Source of the DNA: Litchfieldia sinesaloumensis
Lineage (GTDB): Bacteria; Bacillota; Bacilli; Bacillales; Bacillaceae_L
DNA: 64,000 nt
NCBI RefSeq assembly: GCF_900156865.1
Contig: NZ_LT732529.1
Coordinates: forward strand, 1,867,422-1,931,421
Direction of reading: 5' to 3'
Under the pieces are notes generated by a model that was given only the letters and a program-made list of their open reading frames with translations, was not told where the DNA came from and made no database searches. The translations under genes were made by a program, and so were the position numbers. Shown piece by piece: positions 58,701-64,000 of the stretch (the first letter of the stretch is position 1; every line of letters starts with the position of its first letter).

Positions 58701-58791
58701 GCAAAAAGGAATAGCTTCCTAGTATTGCGACTAAGAAAATCAATAAAGTAATCAGGATTTTCCTTTGTACAATGAACTTTAATACCTTCAT
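55738..58791 (-). CDS. RND-family efflux permease (SwrC/YerP-like)
   Basis: 1017 residues, twelve membrane helices in two repeats, each with a large outer domain. TM4 carries the proton-relay Asp (GMMVDSSIVILES) and the second half has GIVLNNAILLIDR. Gram-positive RND pumps such as SwrC export surfactin-like lipopeptides or antimicrobials without an outer-membrane channel. No membrane-fusion partner gene is near. ATG at 58791 has GAGGAG at good distance. Substrate unknown. Confidence 0.93.
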   Translation of the reverse strand: MKVLKFIVQRKILITLLIFLVAILGSYSFLQVDKELTPAVKLDGAFVEIYAGDMAAIEVERTITTPIEQRFLAIDGVKGVDSTTNIGRTALNLSFESGRGEEIYKEVGAVVATAKSEFPGITEVASGQYGGSQSYEFFMDVSGGNQEEMSSFAKDILEPRLEALPEVRDVLLVGLVEQEVAIKIDREKLREHNLNVNHVVATIQQSNVEATLGELQNEKDSPSLRWSTKVKNIEDIENISIPTQNGFILLNDVADIKILPVENNSYVWKNGSQDFILVQIGRVSTVTQIEMAKAVRAEVEKIQSENVVKDFEINEVVAQADYVSESIDGVKDNILIGGVIAIVILLLFLRNIRATFIIGLSIPSSVLLTVTAMWLFDYSFNMLTLLGLGLGIGMMVDSSIVILESIYKKKEQGFGKFEAVIEGTKEVASAVFASMLTTIVVFLPIGLIGGEMGEFVIMLSAVVAITLISSVVISFTLIPTLSESFLKLRKRTKVRKDSIVTKGYRNAVAWVIKKKRNSFALVTLFLLMLVGSMFLVTKIPMTIMPDMLNRYAELAIDLEPGLSVEEKQNVVNEINNRLQAVEDVETNYVMDNGNMVYTIINMTKGNQITVEQKEVNENILETLRDMQNDYPISGVQSVMEGGGGYPVQVHIKGDSFDQLQAISSSFAEELQKVDGISAITSSIERTSEEQTVVLKEEEIEEAGLNSLQVKHFIEESFIQIPVGLIQNQDETLPIKLSWAVIPTSKTDLLDMSIAVNGVERPLSTFIELVSVQTPNEIIHSDGERLVTISADIEDRDLGAVNRDIQKIIDRFETPVGYTLTVGGDLEQQQELMTDMLFVFAVSIFLVYVVMAVQFNHLGHPLLVMSVIPITIIGVILGLFLTQMELNLISGMGIIMLIGIVLNNAILLIDRTNQLRKEGYSVEEALIGAGNDRIRPIFMTTLTTVGGMLPLALESGASGSYQAPMATVIISGLMFATFITLLLIPAVYRLFTRTAESKRARNVSKAKTGLKTETIPEI

Positions 58792-58996
58792 AATCAATCT
58801 CCTCTTTCATTAAATAGGTAAAATATAGTAATTTTGCATAAATTAATCATATCGTCTTATAGATATTGGTATAATGAGCCGGAGATTTATCTTTAGCTAA
58901 GACTTAGGTCTTAGGAAAATTATGGAGAATCATTTAAAAAAGGATATAATAAAGGTAACGTACAGTTTTCGGATTATTATTGAAGGAGCGTTTTTC

Positions 58997-59914
58997 ATGA
59001 AGAGATTAAGAAAGATACTTATATTCCTCGGAATTTTTGTGGGCTATATGGCCACAATTGGAATGATTTTTACAAACATAGTAATGTTTATGAAGAAAAA
59101 AACAGATGATGAAATTCTTGCACGAGAAACAAGGGAAGGTCGTCTAACCTTAGATGAGGTCCATTCCCTTAAGAAAGAGGACGTTTTGATTCAATCTAGA
59201 TTCGGCTACATGATAAAGGGTTGGTTAGTAAAAGAATCCGAACAGAAAAAGTTTATCATTATCTCTCACGGTGTCACACAAAACAAGCTTAATTCCATTA
59301 AATACATGAAACTTTTCCTAGAACGTAATTGGAATGTACTTTTATACGATCACCGTCGTCACGGAGAAACAGGTGGAAGAACAACAAGCTATGGTCATTA
59401 TGAAAAATATGATTTAGAATCCGTGGTTAACTGGATTAAAGACAAGTATGGCGATGATAGTACAATTGGTATTCACGGAGAATCGATGGGAGCAGTAACA
59501 ACCCTTTTATACGCTGGGATGATTGAGGACGGAGCTGATTTTTATATCGTGGATTGTCCGTTTTCTGACTTTGAGGCACAGCTTAAGTATCTTTTAAAAG
59601 TGGATTATAAACTTCCCGCACCACTTGTTCTTCCATTTGCTAATGTTTTCCTAAAGCTTCGGGATGGATATAGTATCAAGGATGTTTCTCCCGTTTCCGT
59701 CATTCAAAACATTAAGAACCCCATATTATTTATCCACAGTGCAAAAGATGATTATATTTTGCCTGAGATGACCATGGAGCTCTATAAAATGAAAGAAGGA
59801 CCAAAGCAAATGCTCATAACCGAGAAGGGAAAGCACGCATACTCTTTCGCTGATAATAAAGAAGCCTATGAGAAAGTAATCGATGACTTCTTTAAGAAAT
59901 ATGTAAGGGACTGA
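58997..59914 (+). CDS. yqkD: Membrane-anchored alpha/beta hydrolase YqkD
   Basis: 305 residues: an N-terminal membrane helix (about 7-31), then an alpha/beta hydrolase with nucleophile Ser163 in GESMG, Asp in SAKDDY and His in GKHAY as the triad, and the oxyanion loop SHGVTQN. Faces outside if the anchor is type II. Substrate unknown. ATG at 58997 with AAGGAG upstream. Confidence 0.88.
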   Translation: MKRLRKILIFLGIFVGYMATIGMIFTNIVMFMKKKTDDEILARETREGRLTLDEVHSLKKEDVLIQSRFGYMIKGWLVKESEQKKFIIISHGVTQNKLNSIKYMKLFLERNWNVLLYDHRRHGETGGRTTSYGHYEKYDLESVVNWIKDKYGDDSTIGIHGESMGAVTTLLYAGMIEDGADFYIVDCPFSDFEAQLKYLLKVDYKLPAPLVLPFANVFLKLRDGYSIKDVSPVSVIQNIKNPILFIHSAKDDYILPEMTMELYKMKEGPKQMLITEKGKHAYSFADNKEAYEKVIDDFFKKYVRD

Positions 59915-59928
59915 TTTTTCAGTCCCTT
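59905..59928. terminator. Bidirectional terminator between yqkD and yqkC
   Basis: A 10-bp perfect stem (59905-59914 with 59919-59928) around TTTT. It covers the yqkD stop codon. Confidence 0.85.
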
Positions 59929-60169
59929 ATCCTAATATATCTGTGATCTCTGTTAAGTTTTCATCAATCCATGCTAGTGCAAGTTCAATAGTTTCAAATT
60001 CTTGCACCTCAAAACTTACTTCATCTTGAAGCAACCATACATCCTTTTGTTCATGGTTTACCCCTGCAATTGACCAATGCAGGAGGCTATAAGGGTGGTT
60101 GTCATGTAAAAATGAAACCCATGTTTTATCCTCTGCTATGCTTCGTATTGATTTAAGCTTGGTACTCAT
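59927..60169 (-). CDS. yqkC: YqkC, DUF2552 protein
   Basis: An 80-residue soluble acidic protein, DUF2552 ([20 protein letters not shown], then [15 protein letters not shown]). No known function. Overlaps the end of yqkB by 17 bases, so coupled to it. ATG at 60169 was preferred to the GTG at 60178. Confidence 0.8.
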   Translation of the reverse strand: MSTKLKSIRSIAEDKTWVSFLHDNHPYSLLHWSIAGVNHEQKDVWLLQDEVSFEVQEFETIELALAWIDENLTEITDILG

Positions 60170-60497
60170 GTACACCACTCACTTCTACTAACCGCATTCG
60201 CGGATTTAAGATTTCGTTAGGGCTTTTTAACATATAACAATTCGCAGTTTCAACAAAATCAACAGTCATATTATCAGCTAAAAATACCATTTTTGATTTC
60301 TCAACGAGTAAAGGCTGATAATTTGTTTCAAGGGTTAAATCATCTTCATCACCAGAGTCTATAAGCCACAATGCTGTTACTCCGCTCATCACACAACCGC
60401 AGCCTTCTGTTTCATATTTTAATTTCAACTTCTTTTCCTTATCTTTTATTTGAGAGTTAAGTTTTTCAACCGCACGTTCCGTAAATGTTATGTTCAT
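60153..60497 (-). CDS. yqkB: YqkB, HesB/IscA-like protein
   Basis: 114 residues of the iron-sulfur biogenesis HesB-like fold ([11 protein letters not shown] start). Only a CGC pair (GCGCVMSG, about 33-35) and one later Cys (NCYML) are present, not the C-terminal CGC of true A-type Fe-S carriers, so cluster transfer is uncertain. Ribosome site GAGGAG. Confidence 0.82.
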   Translation of the reverse strand: MNITFTERAVEKLNSQIKDKEKKLKLKYETEGCGCVMSGVTALWLIDSGDEDDLTLETNYQPLLVEKSKMVFLADNMTVDFVETANCYMLKSPNEILNPRMRLVEVSGVHEYQA

Positions 60498-60653
60498 TCC
60501 GTCTCCTCTTTCTTCATTTTATGCCTATTTTAACATATCTTGTTCCCTTCTACATATCATTACAATGACTAAACACTTTATAATGGATTGTATTTTGGTA
60601 AATGTTACCTTATTATCTATAGTAATAGGACATTCTAAGGAGGTTTTGAAAAA

Positions 60654-60857
60654 ATGTCAAAGGTTACAATTAAGGTAAATGATAATGGTTCATTAAGAAT
60701 TACAGGCGATGTTGATTTAGTTGACGCGGAAGGAAATAAGTTCCAAACAAAACAAACCTTCTCATTATGCAGATGTGGTTTATCCAAAAATAAACCATTT
60801 TGCGATGGTTCCCATAAAGGGAATTTCGAGTCGGTTGTGCGCGCTTCAACTGATTAA
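60654..60857 (+). CDS. CDGSH iron-sulfur domain protein
   Basis: 67 residues. One CDGSH motif with the 3Cys-1His [2Fe-2S] ligands Cys39, Cys41, Cys50 and His54. No membrane anchor, so cytoplasmic. Function of bacterial single-CDGSH proteins is not settled; they may carry electrons or clusters. Ribosome site AAGGAGG. Own terminator. Confidence 0.92.
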   Translation: MSKVTIKVNDNGSLRITGDVDLVDAEGNKFQTKQTFSLCRCGLSKNKPFCDGSHKGNFESVVRASTD

Positions 60858-60865
60858 CGAACAGA

Positions 60866-60894
60866 ACCGGATGCCAGTGGCGTTCGGTTTTTTT
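60866..60894 (+). terminator. Terminator of the CDGSH gene
   Basis: A 10-bp stem with two G-T pairs (60866-60875 with 60879-60888), then T7. Confidence 0.85.
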
Positions 60895-60954
60895 ATGCGA
60901 ACCACCATTTATATGATACAATGCGGGTAAAAGCCTGTCATGGGGGAACGAAAT

Positions 60955-62748
60955 ATGCCTGATTGGTCGTATCAAATACTGTTTAAACCTATAGTATCTC
61001 GTCTTCCTATCTTTCAATCTCGGGAGTTTATCCACAGAGGTATGAGTACAATCGCCTCCATCCCTGGAGGACACCGTCTCATTCATTTTCTAGGTAGAGA
61101 AGAGTCTTCCAAACTGGTAAAAAAAGAAATACAAGGTGTGAACTATAATAGTCCAGTTGGTCTTTCCGGAAGGATTGATCCGCTTTTAACCGGCTCAAAA
61201 GCCTTTTCAAATCTAGGGTTTGGATTTATTGAAATTGGTCCGGTGACAACAGAACCGTCAATGAGCCCTTCTCTTCCAATGGTTGATTGGCAAAAACGTC
61301 AAATTGTGTTTCCCTCTACCTATGAATCTATTGGAATTGATAAAACCATTCAAAAGCTTAAAAAGTGGAAACCAAAACAGCCAATTTGGGCAAGACTGGA
61401 TGGAAGTTGCGAAGAACAACAGAAATTAATGACTCGATTAGAGCCTTATGTTGCTGCGTTTGTAACGACAGCTTCAACACTATGCTCAAATACAAACCTT
61501 CCCGTCTATCTTTCTATTCCAGTTGATAAACTTAAAGATTTGCCTCTGTCCGATATTCAGTCTACTTTTTCAGGCATTTTACTAGACGAGCCTTTGGAAA
61601 TGTTCGTTGATTCTCAGTTGAGAGGATTACTAGATTCGATTCACTATTTACGAAATCATAGTTTCAATCTCCCCATCATTTCAGTTGGGGGGATTCACGA
61701 ACCATCTGATGCTCTATCACTATTCGATGCTGGTGCTGACCTTGTATTGCTATCTTCTGGCTATGTTTTTTCCGGCCCCGGACTTACAAAACGAATTAAT
61801 GAGGCACTCTTACACCAAATTCAGCCGGAGCCCCCACTCCACCCTGCTTGGATTTGGTATTGGTTATTTGGATTATCTATCTTTATCGGTGGTGTCATTG
61901 CTGTTCTTTTCAGTGTAACAACTATTATTCTTCCTTATGATGAACAGTTTCTGGGGATGCAACGAGAAGCGATTCTACTATTTAATGAACGTATCCTTAA
62001 TTTTATGGCACATGATCGAATGACACTTGCCGGAACGATGATTTCCGGAGGAATCGTCTATATGGCTTTGGCACGTTTTGGGGTCCGTAAACATCTCCTT
62101 TGGGCTAAACAAGCCATTGATATCGCAGCGATCCTTGGATTTTTAGGCATTTTCCTTTTTATAGGGTATGGCTATTTTGACTGGCTTCATTTGATTTTTT
62201 GGCTTATCTTATTACCCATCTATTTAACTGGGTATATGAAAACACGCGATCTCAAAGGCACCCCTACATCGCTTAACATTCGCAATCACTTGATTTGGAA
62301 ACGTAGTTTAATAGGACAATTAGCTTTTGTTATCCTAGGATTTTCTTTCGTGTTGGGAGGCCTTGTGATTTCGTATATAGGAATCACAAATGTTTTTGTA
62401 TCCACTGATTTACTTTATATTTGTATGCCACCCGAGATTCTTAATTTATTTAATGATAAATTGATTTCAGTGATTGCTCATGATCGAGCAGGATTTGGAA
62501 GCGCGTTGCTTAGTGTTGGATTTTTGGTATTGACAATTTCACTGTGGGGATTTCAGCAAGGGAATAAATGGATTTGGTGGACGTTATTAATTGGTGGTAT
62601 TCCTGCATTTTTTGCAGGGATTTGGATTCACTTTGCAATTGGGTATACGACTTTTATCCATCTTCTCCCTGCTTACTTTGCCCTTTGTTTGTTCTTCATA
62701 GGACTTGTGATGACATACCGCTTTTTCCATATAGGGAAAGATACGTAA
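60955..62748 (+). CDS. Dihydroorotate-dehydrogenase-like domain fused to a duplicated eight-helix membrane domain
   Basis: 597 residues. Part 1 (about 1-290) follows class 2 PyrD: a PyrD-type N-terminal helix pair, YNSPVGLSGRID, LGFGFIEIGPVT, and a well-kept flavin phosphate site (SVGGIHEPSDALSLFDAGAD at 243, then SSGYVFSGPGL). The middle of the barrel is not PyrD-like: the NISSPNTPGL segment with the catalytic base and substrate Asn residues is missing, as is the VKIAPDL Lys. Part 2 (about 295-597) has eight membrane helices in two four-helix units. Each has the same loop motif, LFN then AHDR (352-355 and 508-511), in ungapped alignment. A working dihydroorotate dehydrogenase is unlikely. 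Monocistronic. Confidence 0.8.
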   Translation: MPDWSYQILFKPIVSRLPIFQSREFIHRGMSTIASIPGGHRLIHFLGREESSKLVKKEIQGVNYNSPVGLSGRIDPLLTGSKAFSNLGFGFIEIGPVTTEPSMSPSLPMVDWQKRQIVFPSTYESIGIDKTIQKLKKWKPKQPIWARLDGSCEEQQKLMTRLEPYVAAFVTTASTLCSNTNLPVYLSIPVDKLKDLPLSDIQSTFSGILLDEPLEMFVDSQLRGLLDSIHYLRNHSFNLPIISVGGIHEPSDALSLFDAGADLVLLSSGYVFSGPGLTKRINEALLHQIQPEPPLHPAWIWYWLFGLSIFIGGVIAVLFSVTTIILPYDEQFLGMQREAILLFNERILNFMAHDRMTLAGTMISGGIVYMALARFGVRKHLLWAKQAIDIAAILGFLGIFLFIGYGYFDWLHLIFWLILLPIYLTGYMKTRDLKGTPTSLNIRNHLIWKRSLIGQLAFVILGFSFVLGGLVISYIGITNVFVSTDLLYICMPPEILNLFNDKLISVIAHDRAGFGSALLSVGFLVLTISLWGFQQGNKWIWWTLLIGGIPAFFAGIWIHFAIGYTTFIHLLPAYFALCLFFIGLVMTYRFFHIGKDT

Positions 62749-62749
62749 A

Positions 62750-62771
62750 AAAGGAGCCCCGGGGCTCCTTT
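62750..62771. terminator. Bidirectional terminator after the PyrD-like gene
   Basis: An 11-bp perfect palindrome (62750-62760 with 62761-62771) flanked by A and T runs, between converging genes. Confidence 0.88.
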
Positions 62772-63318
62772 AATCTGTTTTCCAATCCTTTGCAAGCATG
62801 CCATATACTATATGGTCCACATAATGGTCATAGAGCCATTCATGTTGTCTAATCTGACCCTCGTTGATAAAACCTAGTCTTTCTGGAATGGACCGGCTTT
62901 TATGATTGTTAACAGCTGCTCGGATTTCAACTCGATTCAGTTTCAAATGGTGAAAAGCGTAATCTGTCAACGCCTTAGCTACCCTAGTCATAATTCCATT
63001 TCCTTGGTATTGCTGACCAAGCCAGTAGCCAATATAAGCGATTTTATTGTTCCAATCAATTTCGTTAAAACTTGCTACCCCAACAATTTCATTTCTATAA
63101 ACGATAACAGTGTGCAGCCCTTTATTTTCCGCATAGCTTTTTCTACATATGTTGATAAATGCCCTTGTGTCTTCTACCTTTGTTGTCGTATCAAGCCATG
63201 GCAGCCATTCTCTTAAGTATGGTCTTGACTCATCAGTTAATTCAAAAATTCTCTCTGCATCACTAAGCTCTGTTAATTTTAAAGACAGTTCCTCATCAAT
63301 TTGGTATACAAACATCAT
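62770..63318 (-). CDS. GNAT N-acetyltransferase, RimJ/RimL type
   Basis: 182 residues. Acetyl-CoA loop QQYQGNGIMT (about 99-108), followed by LNRVEIRAAVNNHKSRSIPERLGF, the typical end of RimJ/RimL-type acetyltransferases. Acceptor may be a protein N-terminus, but small molecules are also used in this family. Close in layout to B. subtilis YdaF. Start ATG at 63318 (TGGAG upstream). Confidence 0.85.
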   Translation of the reverse strand: MMFVYQIDEELSLKLTELSDAERIFELTDESRPYLREWLPWLDTTTKVEDTRAFINICRKSYAENKGLHTVIVYRNEIVGVASFNEIDWNNKIAYIGYWLGQQYQGNGIMTRVAKALTDYAFHHLKLNRVEIRAAVNNHKSRSIPERLGFINEGQIRQHEWLYDHYVDHIVYGMLAKDWKTD

Positions 63319-63381
63319 TTTTACTCCATTCTATTTATTTACCCTATTAATTTCTATCTTTACTCTAAAATTCCTGCCAAA

Positions 63382-63714
63382 TTAATGAGAAAAGCGCAAA
63401 TCAACCAACATATTTACAGGGATATAGTGGACTTCTCCAAATTTATCGATGATATGCAAGCGTCCCTGTAGAGCATCATAGTGATGAATGGTACCAAGAA
63501 GGAGTTTATGATGCTTTTTTTCATAATGTGTAATCATCAACTCTCTCCCCTCTTCCATTGCCTGACAAAGAGTACCATTCATCTCTTCAATTTGCTGTTC
63601 ATCAAGTTCCGGCTTCTGCTCATACGTATCTTCTTCCGACCAATCTCTAAGTATTTTCACATGCTCCGGCAGCATCATTGCTGTCCATTTTATAGCTCCG
63701 CGATCACGTATCAT
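63382..63714 (-). CDS. YolD-like protein
   Basis: 110 residues of the YolD family (IRDRGAIKWTAMMLPEHVKIL near the N-terminus). Members are usually encoded next to a UvrX/YqjW-type Y-family polymerase, as here, and may adjust its activity. The link is contextual. ATG at 63714 was chosen for GAGGTGG 8 bases upstream. An ATG at 63747 lies before this site and lacks one. Confidence 0.85.
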   Translation of the reverse strand: MIRDRGAIKWTAMMLPEHVKILRDWSEEDTYEQKPELDEQQIEEMNGTLCQAMEEGRELMITHYEKKHHKLLLGTIHHYDALQGRLHIIDKFGEVHYIPVNMLVDLRFSH

Positions 63715-63772
63715 TCCTTGCCACCTCTTTCTTAAGTCTATGTCCATTTCAGATTATTTACACTTTTGGTTA

Positions 63773-64000
63773 TTATTCTGCTTTGTGTCCTCCAACTAGC
63801 TTGCTGCGATGCCTTGAGGTTCCTGCTTTTGTGTAGGAAACTGCGCGCAGTATTGCATCCGATCCATACTTTCCACGGATACCATCCATCACATAACCAA
63901 GCTTATGTTGTTTAACTCGATTAAGATAAAACAAATCCAATTGCATTTGTACGTCATCCTCTATGTTGGAAAGTGCAATTGAGATTTTACGAACTGTTTT
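63773..64000 (-). CDS. Y-family DNA polymerase (UvrX/YqjW-like), C-terminal part only
   Basis: The last 75 codons of a gene that enters from the right edge. The segment LGYVMDGIRGKYGSDAIL then RAVSYTKAGT and a final KLVGGH are characteristic of the C-terminus of UvrX/YqjW translesion polymerases. The short peptide QLDLFYL resembles a beta-clamp binding motif (QLxLF). Stops at TAA, 59 bases before the YolD start, so the two probably form one damage-induced operon. The catalytic palm is outside the window. Confidence 0.85.
   Translation of the reverse strand, partial: KTVRKISIALSNIEDDVQMQLDLFYLNRVKQHKLGYVMDGIRGKYGSDAILRAVSYTKAGTSRHRSKLVGGHKAE

Overview
The window is chromosomal backbone from an endospore-forming, low-GC Bacillaceae bacterium. 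It carries spoVAA-AF, spoIIAA-spoIIAB-sigF, dacF, dacB-spmA-spmB, spoIIM, mciZ, ypuA and a yjcZ-type microprotein. Gene order largely follows the Bacillus subtilis stretch from ypbF to yqkB. The exact genus cannot be named from the sequence alone. No rRNA, tRNA, CRISPR array, prophage or transposase gene was seen.

Layout, left to right. Positions 1-3668 hold the 3' part of a large catalase and a two-gene amidase unit. Positions 3777-9653 hold ypbF-ypbE-ypbD, recS-ypbB, ferredoxin and a PHP hydrolase. Positions 9764-13447 hold an M23/LysM endopeptidase, sigX-rsiX with a SigX-type autoregulatory promoter, and a cobalamin-riboswitch operon (DUF4430 lipoprotein plus ECF S-component) set between sigX and resE. 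Positions 13937-19992 are resABCDE (haem/cytochrome c maturation and redox sensing). Positions 20210-26476 hold rluB, spmB, spmA, dacB, a superoxide dismutase, an unrecognised protein, scpB and scpA. Positions 26700-31325 hold yjcZ, ypuF, ribT and an FMN-riboswitch rib operon with RibB only, no RibA. Positions 31430-34471 hold a membrane microprotein, ppiB, ypuA and lysA. Positions 34648-39623 are the spoVA operon. Positions 39860-42938 are sigF-spoIIAB-spoIIAA and dacF. Positions 43101-50458 hold pdp, drm, xerD, yqzK, fur, spoIIM, an EndoQ-like nuclease, nudF and mciZ. Positions 50549-55688 hold yqkF, yqkE and an acetoacetate/leucine-degradation module (scoA, scoB, thiolase, HMG-CoA lyase). 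Positions 55738-64000 hold an RND efflux permease, yqkD, yqkC, yqkB, a CDGSH protein, a membrane protein with a dihydroorotate-dehydrogenase-like domain, a GNAT, a YolD protein and the end of a Y-family polymerase.

How the genes work together: much of the window serves sporulation. SpoIIAA/SpoIIAB/SigF start forespore transcription, SpoIIM drives engulfment, MciZ blocks FtsZ in the mother cell, DacB/DacF/SpmAB shape the cortex and spore core, and SpoVA proteins move dipicolinic acid. Recognisable sigma-E (dacB, spoIIM), sigma-G (spoVAA) and sigma-K (yjcZ) promoter motifs support this. ResABC and ResDE link cytochrome c maturation to redox signalling. HMG-CoA lyase, CoA-transferase and thiolase form a chain from HMG-CoA to acetyl-CoA.

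The least explained items are: the 597-residue protein at 60955-62748, a PyrD-like barrel without its active-site segment joined to a duplicated four-helix membrane unit with two AHDR motifs; a structured repeat family (39736-39853 and 41531-41758) whose stems differ by compensatory changes; a catalase without the distal Asn; a GatC/AtzG-like microprotein coupled to an amidase; and the B12-regulated DUF4430/ECF-S pair.
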